From Lentisphaeria bacterium (GTDB lineage: Bacteria; Verrucomicrobiota; Lentisphaeria; JABSQK01; UBA12247), in contig DMTJ01000189.1 in NCBI GenBank assembly GCA_003477185.1, positions 1-7,471 on the forward strand: DNA of 7,471 nt, in the 5' to 3' direction. The notes beneath the pieces were generated by a model. That model ran no database searches. It saw nothing but the letters and a program-made list of their open reading frames with translations, and had not been told where the DNA came from. Made by a program: the position numbers and the translations under genes. Below are positions 1-7,179 of the stretch, piece after piece. Within the stretch, counting starts at the first letter, position 1, and each line of letters begins with the position of its first letter.

Positions 1-3000
1 AAGCGTGTCGACCGAGCTCGGATACTGGCTGTTGGTGCGGGTGGACCCGAGCTCGAACAGGCGACTAACGCCCTCGGCAAAGCCCGCGACCTATTTCAGG
101 CTGGCCATCGTGACGATTCGTTGCAGGCGCTCGAGGCCTCAGCCCGGCTCTACGAAGCGCTCGGCCCTGATCACGAAGCTGCTTCGGTAGATCGCACCAT
201 GGCTGCGAAGAAGCGCATGGATATTGCCAAGGAGAAGGTCGTCCGTCTGGATAGCTATGACGTTTCCAACGATCACCGCGTCCAGAAAAACGGCTCGCTG
301 CTATTCTTTCTGCATCGTGCACAGATTAGCGACCAGTCGGCCAGCGACGCCCTCATTGAGCGGCAGCAAAGTGAAGCTGAGGCATTGTATACAGCAGCAG
401 CAAACCAGTACATGCGAGCAGCGGCTCTGCAGGAGAAGCAACGCTTGATTCGTGCGGCAATTGAGTCCACCGAGAAGGCCCACCAGAAGGCTGTTGAAAC
501 TTTACAGGAGGGAAAAAACTCTAATTCGCTTCAGCGCGGCACGCAGGCTCTCGACAATGCACGAGAGATCGCCAATGATGCTGCGACCAAGGAAGAACTG
601 GAAATGGCCGAGCGCATGATCGACGAAGCCAAACAGGACTTCGCCAAGACCATCGCCACCGCTCAAATGGCATTTCTCCAGGATGCCCGTAAGTCATACC
701 GTGCAGCCCTGGCCCGCACCGACGAGGCACTGCTGAAGCAGCATGCTAATTACGAGTACGATGGCGCACTTGCGCTGGCTCGCCATGGTGAGGAAATGGC
801 CGCCGATGCAGAATTTGAAGACGCCATTGCAGCAGTCAGCCGTGCTGGTGAGGCGCTCGACCGAGCCACAGAGTTGGCCGTGGCTAACCGCAAGAAACAC
901 GAAGCCGATGTGGCGTTGGTCAGTTCCCGTCTGGAGCGCGCACTTGCCGATGGAAATCGCAATGGCGCTGAGCTGTCCTTGGCAGAGCTCGAGAATCTCC
1001 TTGGCTCTAACCACCGCCAGGTCGGGACCTACCGCATGAGCGTCGCTTCACTGGTGCAGCCGAATCCCGAAGATGCCTTTGACATCTCCACACTTGCTGG
1101 CGCTCGGGAAGCTTGGGAAGCGGTGCTGGGCAGAGTCGATCACGAAGGGCTGACCATGCGCGCTGCAATGGCTCTCGCAGATTCCAAGACCGCAGCGGCC
1201 AATGCCAAGTCCAAGGCATTGGTGGGCGAAGAAGAAGTCGCCGCTCGGATGTACAATCAAGCTCGCGAGTCACTTAGCCGCGCGGTCGTCGAGTCGCGGA
1301 TGCGCGGCGCTGAGCCCGTCATCGCGCAGCTGGAGCATGCCCTCGAGGCCAAAGACCCTATGGCGGCCCAGTCCTTTTTAAACAAGGTCGCCGCCTTGAT
1401 CCCCAACGACCCCCGGCTTGTCGATTGCCGCGTGCGCGTCGCCCTGTTAGCTAGCGCCATCGGCGAGGAGGCCGTCATGGCACCTGAGCCTCAGACTCCC
1501 CGAGCCCGCGTAGAGAGTTTTGAAGCCCCTCCAGCCTCCGGCTTGGTAGCCGCTGTCTCTGGCGACCGGGAGGCATCCCTGAGCACGCAGGACTTGGCAG
1601 ATTCCGAGCGAATGATCGCTGCCGCCGCTGATCTGCTTGCCGAGACGGAAGCCGCTGGCGCCGTAGTTGCGGAGCCCGCAAACATTTCGGGTGCCTTGGC
1701 CAGTGCCGTGACTGACTCCGAAGGCAACATCTTGCTGACTGCAGACGACTTGGTCATGCACGGTGCTACCTTGCTGGATGCAGTTAATGCCCGCACCGAT
1801 GCCACGATCCTGCGGCGTCGCGCCAATGACCTAGAGCCGAAAGTCCGTGAAGTTATGGCCCGCCATCTGTCGAATGCCGAAATGCGCATGCGCGACGGTA
1901 CCAAGCAACTCACACGCGAGCTTTATCCGGAAGCCGTGCAAGCATATCACGATGCATCTGCTTATTATCGTGGAGTGCTCGACAGCGGCGATGTCCTAGA
2001 CAGGCTCTCCCAGGCTCAGGATGAAGTTGAGCGCGGTAGCATGATTGGCAGTATCTTTACGGATGTCTCCACCCTGTCACAGGCTCAGCGCCATGAACAC
2101 AACGCGCAGGGCTACATCGCTGCGGGTGAGTTGGAAACGGCGATCGAAGAGTTGGGCCGGGCACGTGACATCTACCAGGCCTATGTTCCCTTCGAGTCCA
2201 AGGCATCTTTGGAAGAAGCTGTCGCCGCCCGGACGTCCATGTTACAGGTACGCGCACAGTTTCCCCAGTTGCCCGACTCAGAGCTCCCCAAGCATCATCA
2301 CGAGCGCTCCATCCGCCAGTCCCTGTGGGAGCTCGCTGTGCTTCGCAATAGCACATCGGTGAAGCTGACCCGTGATGCTCGCAAGGGGCGGTTGCTCAAC
2401 CACGCCCAGCAGACCGAGCGCACAGCGAACCGGGCCCTGTGGGAACATCGCTACGCGCTGGCAAAGTCTCTCTACATCAGCACTGCCGAGCTGTACCACA
2501 AGGCCCACAACCTGGCTGAGCGCGGCGCTCCACTACGTGCTCATTCGGCCGATGTCTCAGCATCGCCGGCCCCAGCCCATGTTTTTCACGGTGCGCGCCT
2601 GTTCCGAGTGCCGACACCTTTAGCCCCAGACGCAAGTCCACGAGCAGAGCTGGCCGGAGCTACGGATATGCTGAAACCCACGCAGTTTCTGAAGCGCGTG
2701 GGAGAGCCGGAGTCTCTACCGCGGGCGCGAGCCATTACGCTTCGCGCTAGCCATGCACCGTCGCGCCGCGCCACGCCTCCAGCCCCTGCTGTCACGGCAC
2801 GCCCGATCTCGACGCCAGCCGTGCTCAGCCCGTCCTCAGCGACACCTGCTCCGCGTCGTATCCCAGCAATGGAAAACGAGATTGTGCCGACCGAGGCGGA
2901 CATTGCCGTTGAAGAAACTGTCGAAGTCCCCGAGCTGAGCAGCCAAGATCAACCTCTCGTCACCGACTTGGTGAGGGCCCGCGAGAATTTGGCAAAGTCG

Positions 3001-4242
3001 CGAATTTATTTCCAGGCAGACTGGCTGTCGAATCTCGATCGCGAGGATGAGCTTGCCAAGCTGCGCCAGGCATCGATTGAGATGATGGCTGAAGCTGAGG
3101 ATAGCTTCTCTGAGCTGCAGAATTATCCAGAAGCGTTCGATCGCGGACTGCGCGCTCTGGAGTTAGCCCAGAATGCTGCCGACAATGATCTCTACCACAC
3201 CGCTAAGCGCGAGCTGGTGCGAGCGACTGAGCTGTTCGAATACGCCCGGAACGAGGCAGAGCGTTTGGCAGCGATGCGCTCGGCACAGCATCTGACCGCT
3301 CCCGGAAGCAAGGTCCTGCCTATTGCCCATCGTGTGCAGGCAGTACTGGAGCATTATCTGACCCGCCAGCAGCGGACCATCATTGCGCCGTTGATTCTCA
3401 AGCTTGAGCATGCCTTCGCGATTCAGGACGGCCTGCGCGCGGAGGCGATAGTGGATGAGTTGGAGGCACTGCTTCCAGATGGACCGGTTCTGGCAGAGCT
3501 ACGCGCATTGTCCGCTGACCTGCCGCGTCCCAAGAAGTACCTAACTCTCGACTTGGGCAACGACGTGGAAATGGAGTTTGTGTTGATTCGTCCCGGGGCG
3601 TTCGTCATGGAATTTGACACCGAAGACGGCATCAAGAAACGCAAGATTCGCGTCGATGCGCCCTACTACATTGGTCGCTTCGAAGTCACCCAAGCCCAAT
3701 GGGAAGCAGTCATGGGCTACAACCCCAGCGCGTACGTAGATCCGCAGAACCCGGTAGAGAACGTCAGCTGGGAAGAAATTCAGGTCTTCATGGGCCGGCT
3801 TCGCGAGATGTATTGGTACCTCCGCATTGCGTTGCCTACCGAGCAGCAGTGGGAGTATGCCTGTCGTGCTGGCAGCACGGACCGTTTCTCCTTTGGCAAA
3901 GATACGAACATGCTGGAAGACTTCGCTTGGTATCGCGGAAACTCCAATGGGATTCCCCAGCAGATTGGCAAGAAGAAGCCGAACGCTTGGGGGCTCTATG
4001 ATATGCACGGAAACGTCCGTGAGTGGTGTGCGAACTGGTACACACCGCCTGCACGTGAGAGTGTCGCTGTCGCGGAGACCACGAGCTTGGACTACGTAGC
4101 AACGCGTGGTGGTAGCTTCCGAAATCCAGCGATGTATACTGCTGCTGGTAACCGCTACCGGCTGGCTCCAGACCAGGCGAACAGCCACGTGGGCTTTCGC
4201 GTCTCGCTCATTCGCGAGTCCGGTGTTGCCGCCACCCGCTGA
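1..4242 (+). CDS. Giant helical-repeat protein with C-terminal SUMF1/FGE-like domain (5' end outside window)
   Basis: Frame 1 is open from the first base to the TGA at 4240-4242, giving 1413 residues with no start visible; the TTG at 121 is internal, because coding-like sequence runs through it. Residues below count from base 1. About 1-485, 530-842 and 988-1176 are Ala/Glu/Arg-rich and look like stacked amphipathic helices (TPR- or coiled-coil-like), separated by Pro/Ala-rich linkers at about 490-530 and 843-987. Residues 1178-1407 form a SUMF1/FGE-sulfatase domain: FEVTQAQW (1227-1234), PVENVSW, LPTEQQWEYACRAGS, GNVREW (1337-1342), RGGS (about 1369-1372) and GFR (1398-1400). In true FGE two copper-binding cysteines lie between GGS and GFR; here that stretch has none, so oxidation of sulfatase cysteine is unlikely. 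I see no transmembrane segment or signal peptide, but the N-terminus is missing. Function unknown; I infer a scaffold or binding protein. The domain call is firm, the role is not. Confidence 0.9.
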   Translation, partial: KRVDRARILAVGAGGPELEQATNALGKARDLFQAGHRDDSLQALEASARLYEALGPDHEAASVDRTMAAKKRMDIAKEKVVRLDSYDVSNDHRVQKNGSLLFFLHRAQISDQSASDALIERQQSEAEALYTAAANQYMRAAALQEKQRLIRAAIESTEKAHQKAVETLQEGKNSNSLQRGTQALDNAREIANDAATKEELEMAERMIDEAKQDFAKTIATAQMAFLQDARKSYRAALARTDEALLKQHANYEYDGALALARHGEEMAADAEFEDAIAAVSRAGEALDRATELAVANRKKHEADVALVSSRLERALADGNRNGAELSLAELENLLGSNHRQVGTYRMSVASLVQPNPEDAFDISTLAGAREAWEAVLGRVDHEGLTMRAAMALADSKTAAANAKSKALVGEEEVAARMYNQARESLSRAVVESRMRGAEPVIAQLEHALEAKDPMAAQSFLNKVAALIPNDPRLVDCRVRVALLASAIGEEAVMAPEPQTPRARVESFEAPPASGLVAAVSGDREASLSTQDLADSERMIAAAADLLAETEAAGAVVAEPANISGALASAVTDSEGNILLTADDLVMHGATLLDAVNARTDATILRRRANDLEPKVREVMARHLSNAEMRMRDGTKQLTRELYPEAVQAYHDASAYYRGVLDSGDVLDRLSQAQDEVERGSMIGSIFTDVSTLSQAQRHEHNAQGYIAAGELETAIEELGRARDIYQAYVPFESKASLEEAVAARTSMLQVRAQFPQLPDSELPKHHHERSIRQSLWELAVLRNSTSVKLTRDARKGRLLNHAQQTERTANRALWEHRYALAKSLYISTAELYHKAHNLAERGAPLRAHSADVSASPAPAHVFHGARLFRVPTPLAPDASPRAELAGATDMLKPTQFLKRVGEPESLPRARAITLRASHAPSRRATPPAPAVTARPISTPAVLSPSSATPAPRRIPAMENEIVPTEADIAVEETVEVPELSSQDQPLVTDLVRARENLAKSRIYFQADWLSNLDREDELAKLRQASIEMMAEAEDSFSELQNYPEAFDRGLRALELAQNAADNDLYHTAKRELVRATELFEYARNEAERLAAMRSAQHLTAPGSKVLPIAHRVQAVLEHYLTRQQRTIIAPLILKLEHAFAIQDGLRAEAIVDELEALLPDGPVLAELRALSADLPRPKKYLTLDLGNDVEMEFVLIRPGAFVMEFDTEDGIKKRKIRVDAPYYIGRFEVTQAQWEAVMGYNPSAYVDPQNPVENVSWEEIQVFMGRLREMYWYLRIALPTEQQWEYACRAGSTDRFSFGKDTNMLEDFAWYRGNSNGIPQQIGKKKPNAWGLYDMHGNVREWCANWYTPPARESVAVAETTSLDYVATRGGSFRNPAMYTAAGNRYRLAPDQANSHVGFRVSLIRESGVAATR
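907..1053 (+). repeat. Internal protein repeat, copy 1 (LERAL...ELENLLG unit)
   Basis: This codes for residues 303-351 of the giant protein. The core begins LERALADG, has AE at core positions 13-14, and ends ELENLLG 25 residues after its start, followed by a short stretch to YRMSVASL. It aligns without gaps to the cores at 1309-1449 and 3379-3522. A helical segment with spaced alanines (about residues 240-302) precedes it, as in copy 3, so the true repeating unit may be over 100 residues. This is the most divergent copy: Gly replaces the Pro that ends the core in the other two. Confidence 0.55.
1309..1449 (+). repeat. Internal protein repeat, copy 2 (LEHAL...AALIP unit)
   Basis: This codes for residues 437-483. 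The core starts LEHALEAKD and ends AALIP, 25 residues, then NDPRL and a basic CRVRVALL tail. It sits directly before the first Pro/Ala linker, so it may cap a helical module. The LEHA opening and the (A/E)AL(I/L)P ending are shared with copy 3. Confidence 0.6.
2527..2961 (+). other. Long Pro/Ala/Ser/Arg-rich, probably disordered linker in the giant protein
   Basis: Residues about 843-987 are rich in Pro, Ala, Ser, Thr and Arg (for example ASPAPAH, RRATPPAPAVTARP and SSATPAPRR), then turn acidic (PTEADIAVEETVEVPEL) before helical sequence resumes. The composition differs sharply from the Glu/Ala helical parts on both sides and is typical of a flexible tether. A shorter linker of the same kind is at about residues 490-530 (bases 1468-1590). 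The reading frame stays intact throughout, so this is part of the protein, not a decayed segment. Confidence 0.6.
3379..3522 (+). repeat. Internal protein repeat, copy 3 (LEHAF...EALLP unit)
   Basis: This codes for residues 1127-1174. The core starts LEHAFAIQD, contains AEA at core positions 13-15 and ends ELEALLP, again exactly 25 residues, followed by DGPVLAELR. It lies immediately upstream of the FGE-like domain, just as copy 2 lies immediately upstream of a linker, suggesting that this unit closes a module. Confidence 0.6.
3532..4221 (+). other. SUMF1/FGE-sulfatase-like domain lacking the catalytic cysteines
   Basis: Residues 1178-1407 of the giant protein carry the full run of family landmarks in order: an entry strand around MEFVLIRPGAFVM, FEVTQAQWEAVMG, NPVENVSWEEIQVFM, LPTEQQWEYACRAG, WGLYDMHGNVREWC, RGGSF and VGFRVS. 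The spacing looks complete. The segment between GGSF and GFR reads RNPAMYTAAGNRYR and onward, with no cysteine, whereas catalytic FGEs have a Cys pair there. The domain's only cysteines are in YACRAG and EWCANWY. Most bacterial members of this family are such non-FGE versions, used for other chemistry or as C-type-lectin-fold binding modules. Confidence 0.85.
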
Positions 4243-4267
4243 GTCGGACCCTCACTTCGTCATTCAC

Positions 4268-4283
4268 TGCCCAACTGTGGGCA
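4268..4283 (+). terminator. Small perfect hairpin after the giant gene; weak terminator candidate
   Basis: TGCCCA (4268-4273) and TGGGCA (4278-4283) form a perfect 6-bp stem with an ACTG loop. A TTTT run follows six bases later (4290-4293), only a few bases ahead of the mrp ribosome binding site. Short stem and a weak, offset T-run make efficient termination doubtful; it could instead affect translation of the next gene or be chance. Confidence 0.25.
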
Positions 4284-4304
4284 TGACCCTTTTATGAGGC
4301 GGCC

Positions 4305-5642
4305 ATGAGCCTGCAAGACCAGGTATTAGACAGCATGCGCGGGATCATCGATCCCGATCTCGGTAAGGACATCGTCTCGCTTGGCTTCATCAAGAAGCTC
4401 GAGATTTCCAAGGTTGGCGAGGTCTCGTTTGTGGTCGAGCTTACCACACCCGCCTGCCCGGTGAAGGAGCACTTTCGCACCTCCTGCGAGGCCGCAGTAC
4501 AAGCACTTCCTTGGGTGAAGTCCGTGTCCGTGGAGATGAGTGCACAGAAGCGCGCGAACTCTGCCCTTCAAGGCCAGAGTGCTGGACTTGCGAACGTACG
4601 CAACATTATCGCTGTCGCGAGCTGTAAGGGGGGCGTTGGCAAATCGACCGTGGCTACAAACTTGGCCTGTGCCTTGGGTGGGACTGGTGCGTCGGTGGGC
4701 ATTTTCGATGCAGATATTTACGGCCCAAGCCTGTCGGTGATGATCGACACGCCATTTCAAGGGCTGGTGCAACGAGCCGATCGTATGATCGAGCCGGTGG
4801 AGCACCACGGCCTCAAGCTGATGTCCTTCGCCTATGCAAACCCCGGAAACGAGAAGGCAGCGATACTTCGCGGTCCGATGGTGACTCAGATCATCAATCA
4901 GCTTCTCACCGGCACAGACTGGGGAGAACTGGACTACTTGGTGCTCGATCTCCCGCCTGGAACCGGAGATATTCAATTGACGCTCTGTCAGCTTGTGCCA
5001 CTCACCGCGGCTGTGATTGTGACCACGCCTCAGAACATCAGCTTCATTGATGTGGCCAAGGGCATCCGGATGTTTGACACGCTGAAGGTGCCGACCGTTG
5101 CTGTGGTTGAGAACATGTCATACTACATCTGTGATGAGTGTGACAAGAAGCACTACATCTTTGGCCGGGGCGCTATGCGCAAGCTGGTCGAGCAGTTTGG
5201 CTTCACCAACACGGTCTCCCTGCCGATGCACCCAGCTGTAGCTGCCTGTGGAGATCATGGGTTGCCGCTGGTCTGGGCGGAACCAGACACCGAGACGGCA
5301 CAATCGTTTAGGGATCTTGCTGGTACTGTGGCGAGGGAGATTAGTCGTCGCACGTATGGTGGAATATCGGCACCTGCTGTGACCTTTGAAGACGGTGTGA
5401 TTGTCATACAGCGAGAGGATGCGGAACGCGTGGAACTTGCACCGCGAAAAGTACGCCTGGCCTGCGCTTGTGCCGTATGCATCAACGAAATGACCGGTGA
5501 GAAGGTGTTGCGAGATGAGGATGTGCCGGAGGATGTACAGCCGCAGAGCATTGAGCCCATGGGCAACTATGCTGTGGCTGTTCAATGGTCCGACGAGCAT
5601 TCCTCAATCTATCCATATGACCGTCTCGACGAGTCCAAGTAG
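4305..5642 (+). CDS. mrp: Mrp/NBP35-family Fe-S cluster carrier ATPase, HCF101-like (DUF59-Mrp-DUF971)
   Basis: A 445-residue cytoplasmic protein. Residues 1-85 are a DUF59/MIP18-type domain with IDPDLGKDIVSLGFIK and the TTPACPVK cysteine motif. Residues about 98-345 are the Mrp ATPase core: deviant Walker A CKGGVGKS (107-114), FDADIYGPS, LDLPPGTGD, and ENMSYYIC with the CxxC pair C276/C279 that bridges the Fe-S cluster in the dimeric family. Residues about 350-443 are a DUF971 domain with C387, C389 and C392 (LACACAVC) and INEMTGEK. The family binds and transfers 4Fe-4S clusters in an ATP-dependent way. The ATG has GAGG at 4296-4299, five bases upstream, and the DUF59 motif begins near residue 14, so the start is sound. 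It begins 62 bp after the giant gene in the same direction. The symbol mrp (also apbC) is a family name; the domain order matches plant HCF101. Confidence 0.95.
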   Translation: MSLQDQVLDSMRGIIDPDLGKDIVSLGFIKKLEISKVGEVSFVVELTTPACPVKEHFRTSCEAAVQALPWVKSVSVEMSAQKRANSALQGQSAGLANVRNIIAVASCKGGVGKSTVATNLACALGGTGASVGIFDADIYGPSLSVMIDTPFQGLVQRADRMIEPVEHHGLKLMSFAYANPGNEKAAILRGPMVTQIINQLLTGTDWGELDYLVLDLPPGTGDIQLTLCQLVPLTAAVIVTTPQNISFIDVAKGIRMFDTLKVPTVAVVENMSYYICDECDKKHYIFGRGAMRKLVEQFGFTNTVSLPMHPAVAACGDHGLPLVWAEPDTETAQSFRDLAGTVAREISRRTYGGISAPAVTFEDGVIVIQREDAERVELAPRKVRLACACAVCINEMTGEKVLRDEDVPEDVQPQSIEPMGNYAVAVQWSDEHSSIYPYDRLDESK

Positions 5643-5643
5643 A

Positions 5644-5665
5644 CCAGCTGGCTCCTCACAGCTGG
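5644..5665 (+). terminator. Perfect 7-bp hairpin just after mrp; weak terminator or processing candidate
   Basis: CCAGCTG (5644-5650) and CAGCTGG (5659-5665) pair perfectly around an 8-base loop. The stem starts one base after the mrp stop codon. No T-run follows, so it is not a classical intrinsic terminator; it may be an RNA-stabilising element, a partial attenuator or chance. Confidence 0.3.
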
Positions 5666-5696
5666 ACAACTCACACTCCGCAGAAAGAGTATAGAC

Positions 5697-6746
5697 ATGT
5701 CTGAGAAAGTATTAAAGATTGCCTTCATTGGCGGCGGTGGCATTGCCAAGAATCATGCCAAGTGGCTCTCTAAATTTGATGACGTGCGCATCGTTGCTGT
5801 CGCTGAGGTAAGTGCCGAGACCAATACCTGGTGGGAGACTGAGTACGACGTTCCCACTTTTACAGACTACCACAAGATGCTGGCAGAGATTAAGCCGGAC
5901 GCGGTCGATATCTGCACGCCCAACTTCCTGCACTACCAGCCTGGGATTGATGCGCTGAAGGCAGGCGCGCACGTATTCGTCGAGAAGCCGATGGCGATGA
6001 ACGCCGACGAGTGCCAAGAGATGATTGACGTGGCCCAAGAGACCGGGCGCAAGATCGTGGTTGGGTTTCAGCATCGCTTCGAGCCCCGAGTCCAGTACAT
6101 CAGCAATGCTGTCGAGGCAGGCCGCTTCGGAAAGATCATGTATACGCGGGTCAGCGTTTATCGGCGTCGTGGCATCCCTAACTGGGGTGTCTTCGGGCGC
6201 AAAGACCTGCAGGGCGGTGGTTGCCTGATTGACATTGGTGTCCATGCGCTCGACATGGCCTGGTATGCCATTGGTCGCCCCAAACCCGTGGCAGTCTCCG
6301 GGAACACCTGGACGTACATCGGGGACGATGCTGACAAGGCAGGCGATGTCGCCTGTATGTGGCCCAAGTGGGACACCGAGACCTACACGGTCGAAGATCT
6401 TGCTGTCGGTCAGATACGTTTCGAGGATGGGTCCATTCTTGCTCTTGAAACGAGCTTTGCCATGCACGGCCAAGAGGAAGGCTATAACTTCAGTATCTTC
6501 GGCGAAAACGCTGGCGCTTCTCTTTCGCCGCTCAAGATTTACACGGACGATTTCGGCCATCAGGTTGATGTGACTCCTGCCTTTCTGCCGAATGAAGAGA
6601 TTTGGGATGTCAAGGTTCGGGGGATGATCGACCATTTCCTGAACGATGGCCCGAATCTCTCGCCCGGCGAAGATGGGCTCTTGGTACAGCAGATGTTGGA
6701 CGGGATTTACCGGTCGGCTGACGTTGGCCGCGAAGTGCAGATCTGA
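5697..6746 (+). CDS. Gfo/Idh/MocA family NAD(P)-dependent oxidoreductase
   Basis: A 349-residue cytoplasmic dehydrogenase of normal family length. Residues 1-120 are a Rossmann domain: IAFIGGGGIAKNH with glycines at 12-15, an acidic-tipped second strand (VAVAEV), DAVDICTPNFLH, and the catalytic EKP motif at 96-98 (VFVEKPMAMN). Residues about 130-340 are the alpha/beta domain with GGGCLIDIGVHALD: D179, H183 and D186 are the usual substrate and catalytic positions, with K97 as the catalytic lysine. The family oxidises or epimerises sugars, inositols and related polyols; substrate cannot be read from sequence. The ATG has AAAGAG at 5684-5689, seven bases upstream. It starts 54 bp after mrp and is followed 124 bp later by a sugar isomerase remnant, a common pairing in carbohydrate catabolism. 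All key residues are present, so it should be active. Confidence 0.93.
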   Translation: MSEKVLKIAFIGGGGIAKNHAKWLSKFDDVRIVAVAEVSAETNTWWETEYDVPTFTDYHKMLAEIKPDAVDICTPNFLHYQPGIDALKAGAHVFVEKPMAMNADECQEMIDVAQETGRKIVVGFQHRFEPRVQYISNAVEAGRFGKIMYTRVSVYRRRGIPNWGVFGRKDLQGGGCLIDIGVHALDMAWYAIGRPKPVAVSGNTWTYIGDDADKAGDVACMWPKWDTETYTVEDLAVGQIRFEDGSILALETSFAMHGQEEGYNFSIFGENAGASLSPLKIYTDDFGHQVDVTPAFLPNEEIWDVKVRGMIDHFLNDGPNLSPGEDGLLVQQMLDGIYRSADVGREVQI

Positions 6747-6870
6747 CTCTTTGCCATAATCAGAGCCCGGCTGCCGCGCTGCTGAGACTGCGGGTTGCAA
6801 TTTTCGTCGCTGCGAACACGGTACATGCTTCGCCAGTAGAATCGCCACCCGCAGGGAGAGCACAATACGC

Positions 6871-7179
6871 ATGGTCGGTGCACAGATGTTTACACTTCGG
6901 GAGTTTGCCAAAACTGCCGATGATCTAGCTCGTACTCTTGGACGTGTGAGCGAGATCGGCTATTGTGCTTCTGGGGTGTCTGCGATTGGCGCGATGAATG
7001 GTGACGATCCGGAAGTCAGCGCAGAGGTCGCTCGCAAGATGCTGGACGAGGATGGTCTGAGCTGCGCGGCGCCCCATCGTAACTGGGAACAGCTGCTCAC
7101 CGATACAAACCGCGAGATCGAGTTTCACCAGACCTTGGGCTGCAGCTATCTGGCGATTCGTAGTCTGGAGGGAGAGTAG
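6871..7179 (+). pseudogene. Sugar phosphate isomerase/epimerase, N-terminal fragment (102 aa), cut off by an internal deletion
   Basis: The ATG at 6871 has GGAG at 6855-6858, a rather long 12 bases upstream. The peptide VGAQMFTLREFAKT... VSEIGY, then MLDEDGLSCAAPHRNWEQL and HQTLGCSYLAIRS, matches the first three beta/alpha units of xylose-isomerase-like TIM-barrel (IolE/Hyi-type) sugar isomerases, which run to about 260-290 residues. It stops at TAG (7177-7179), a few residues past the LGC-Y-AI strand. The part that should follow, including the central metal-ligand Glu and Asp strands (usually near YHNH and DTYW), is absent. The C-terminal end of the family resumes at once in another frame at about 7167. 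I infer an inactive fragment. It would have worked with the upstream Gfo/Idh/MocA enzyme. Confidence 0.8.
7167..7176 (+). promoter_or_regulatory. Shine-Dalgarno-like purine run at the deletion junction
   Basis: GGAGGGAGAG lies five bases before the GTG at 7182, ideal spacing for a ribosome binding site, and overlaps the end of the N-terminal fragment. It could allow the C-terminal fragment to be translated, but it also codes for SLEGE in one frame and GGRV in the other, so it may be accidental. Confidence 0.3.

Noticed and set aside
13..55. Two copies of the 8-bp palindrome CGAGCTCG at 13-20 and 48-55
   Set aside because: Both lie inside coding sequence in different reading registers; short GC-rich palindromes are expected by chance, and no other operator-like signal is near.
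121..123. TTG at 121 as the start of the giant gene
   Set aside because: The same frame is open and codes for similar helical sequence back to base 1, and there is no ribosome binding site before it.
4105..4242. Possible diversity-generating retroelement variable region at the end of the C-type-lectin-fold domain
   Set aside because: The position is right in principle, but codons there are not enriched for AAY, there is no template repeat, and no reverse transcriptase is visible in the window.
3541..4976. Minus-strand open frames of about 215 residues at 3541-4188 and 4326-4976
   Set aside because: Both are shadows of the FGE-like domain and mrp coding sequence, with no family motifs of their own.
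6747..6870. Promoter, terminator or tRNA in the 124-bp gap before the isomerase remnant
   Set aside because: Only an imperfect 6-bp stem with a loop of about 20 bases and a TTGCAA without a well-spaced -10 box could be found; no cloverleaf pattern is present.
5712..6911. 399-residue open frame on the minus strand opposite the Gfo/Idh/MocA gene
   Set aside because: It lies almost wholly antisense to a gene with clear family motifs, its translation shows no recognisable domain, and GC-rich codon bias explains long antisense frames.
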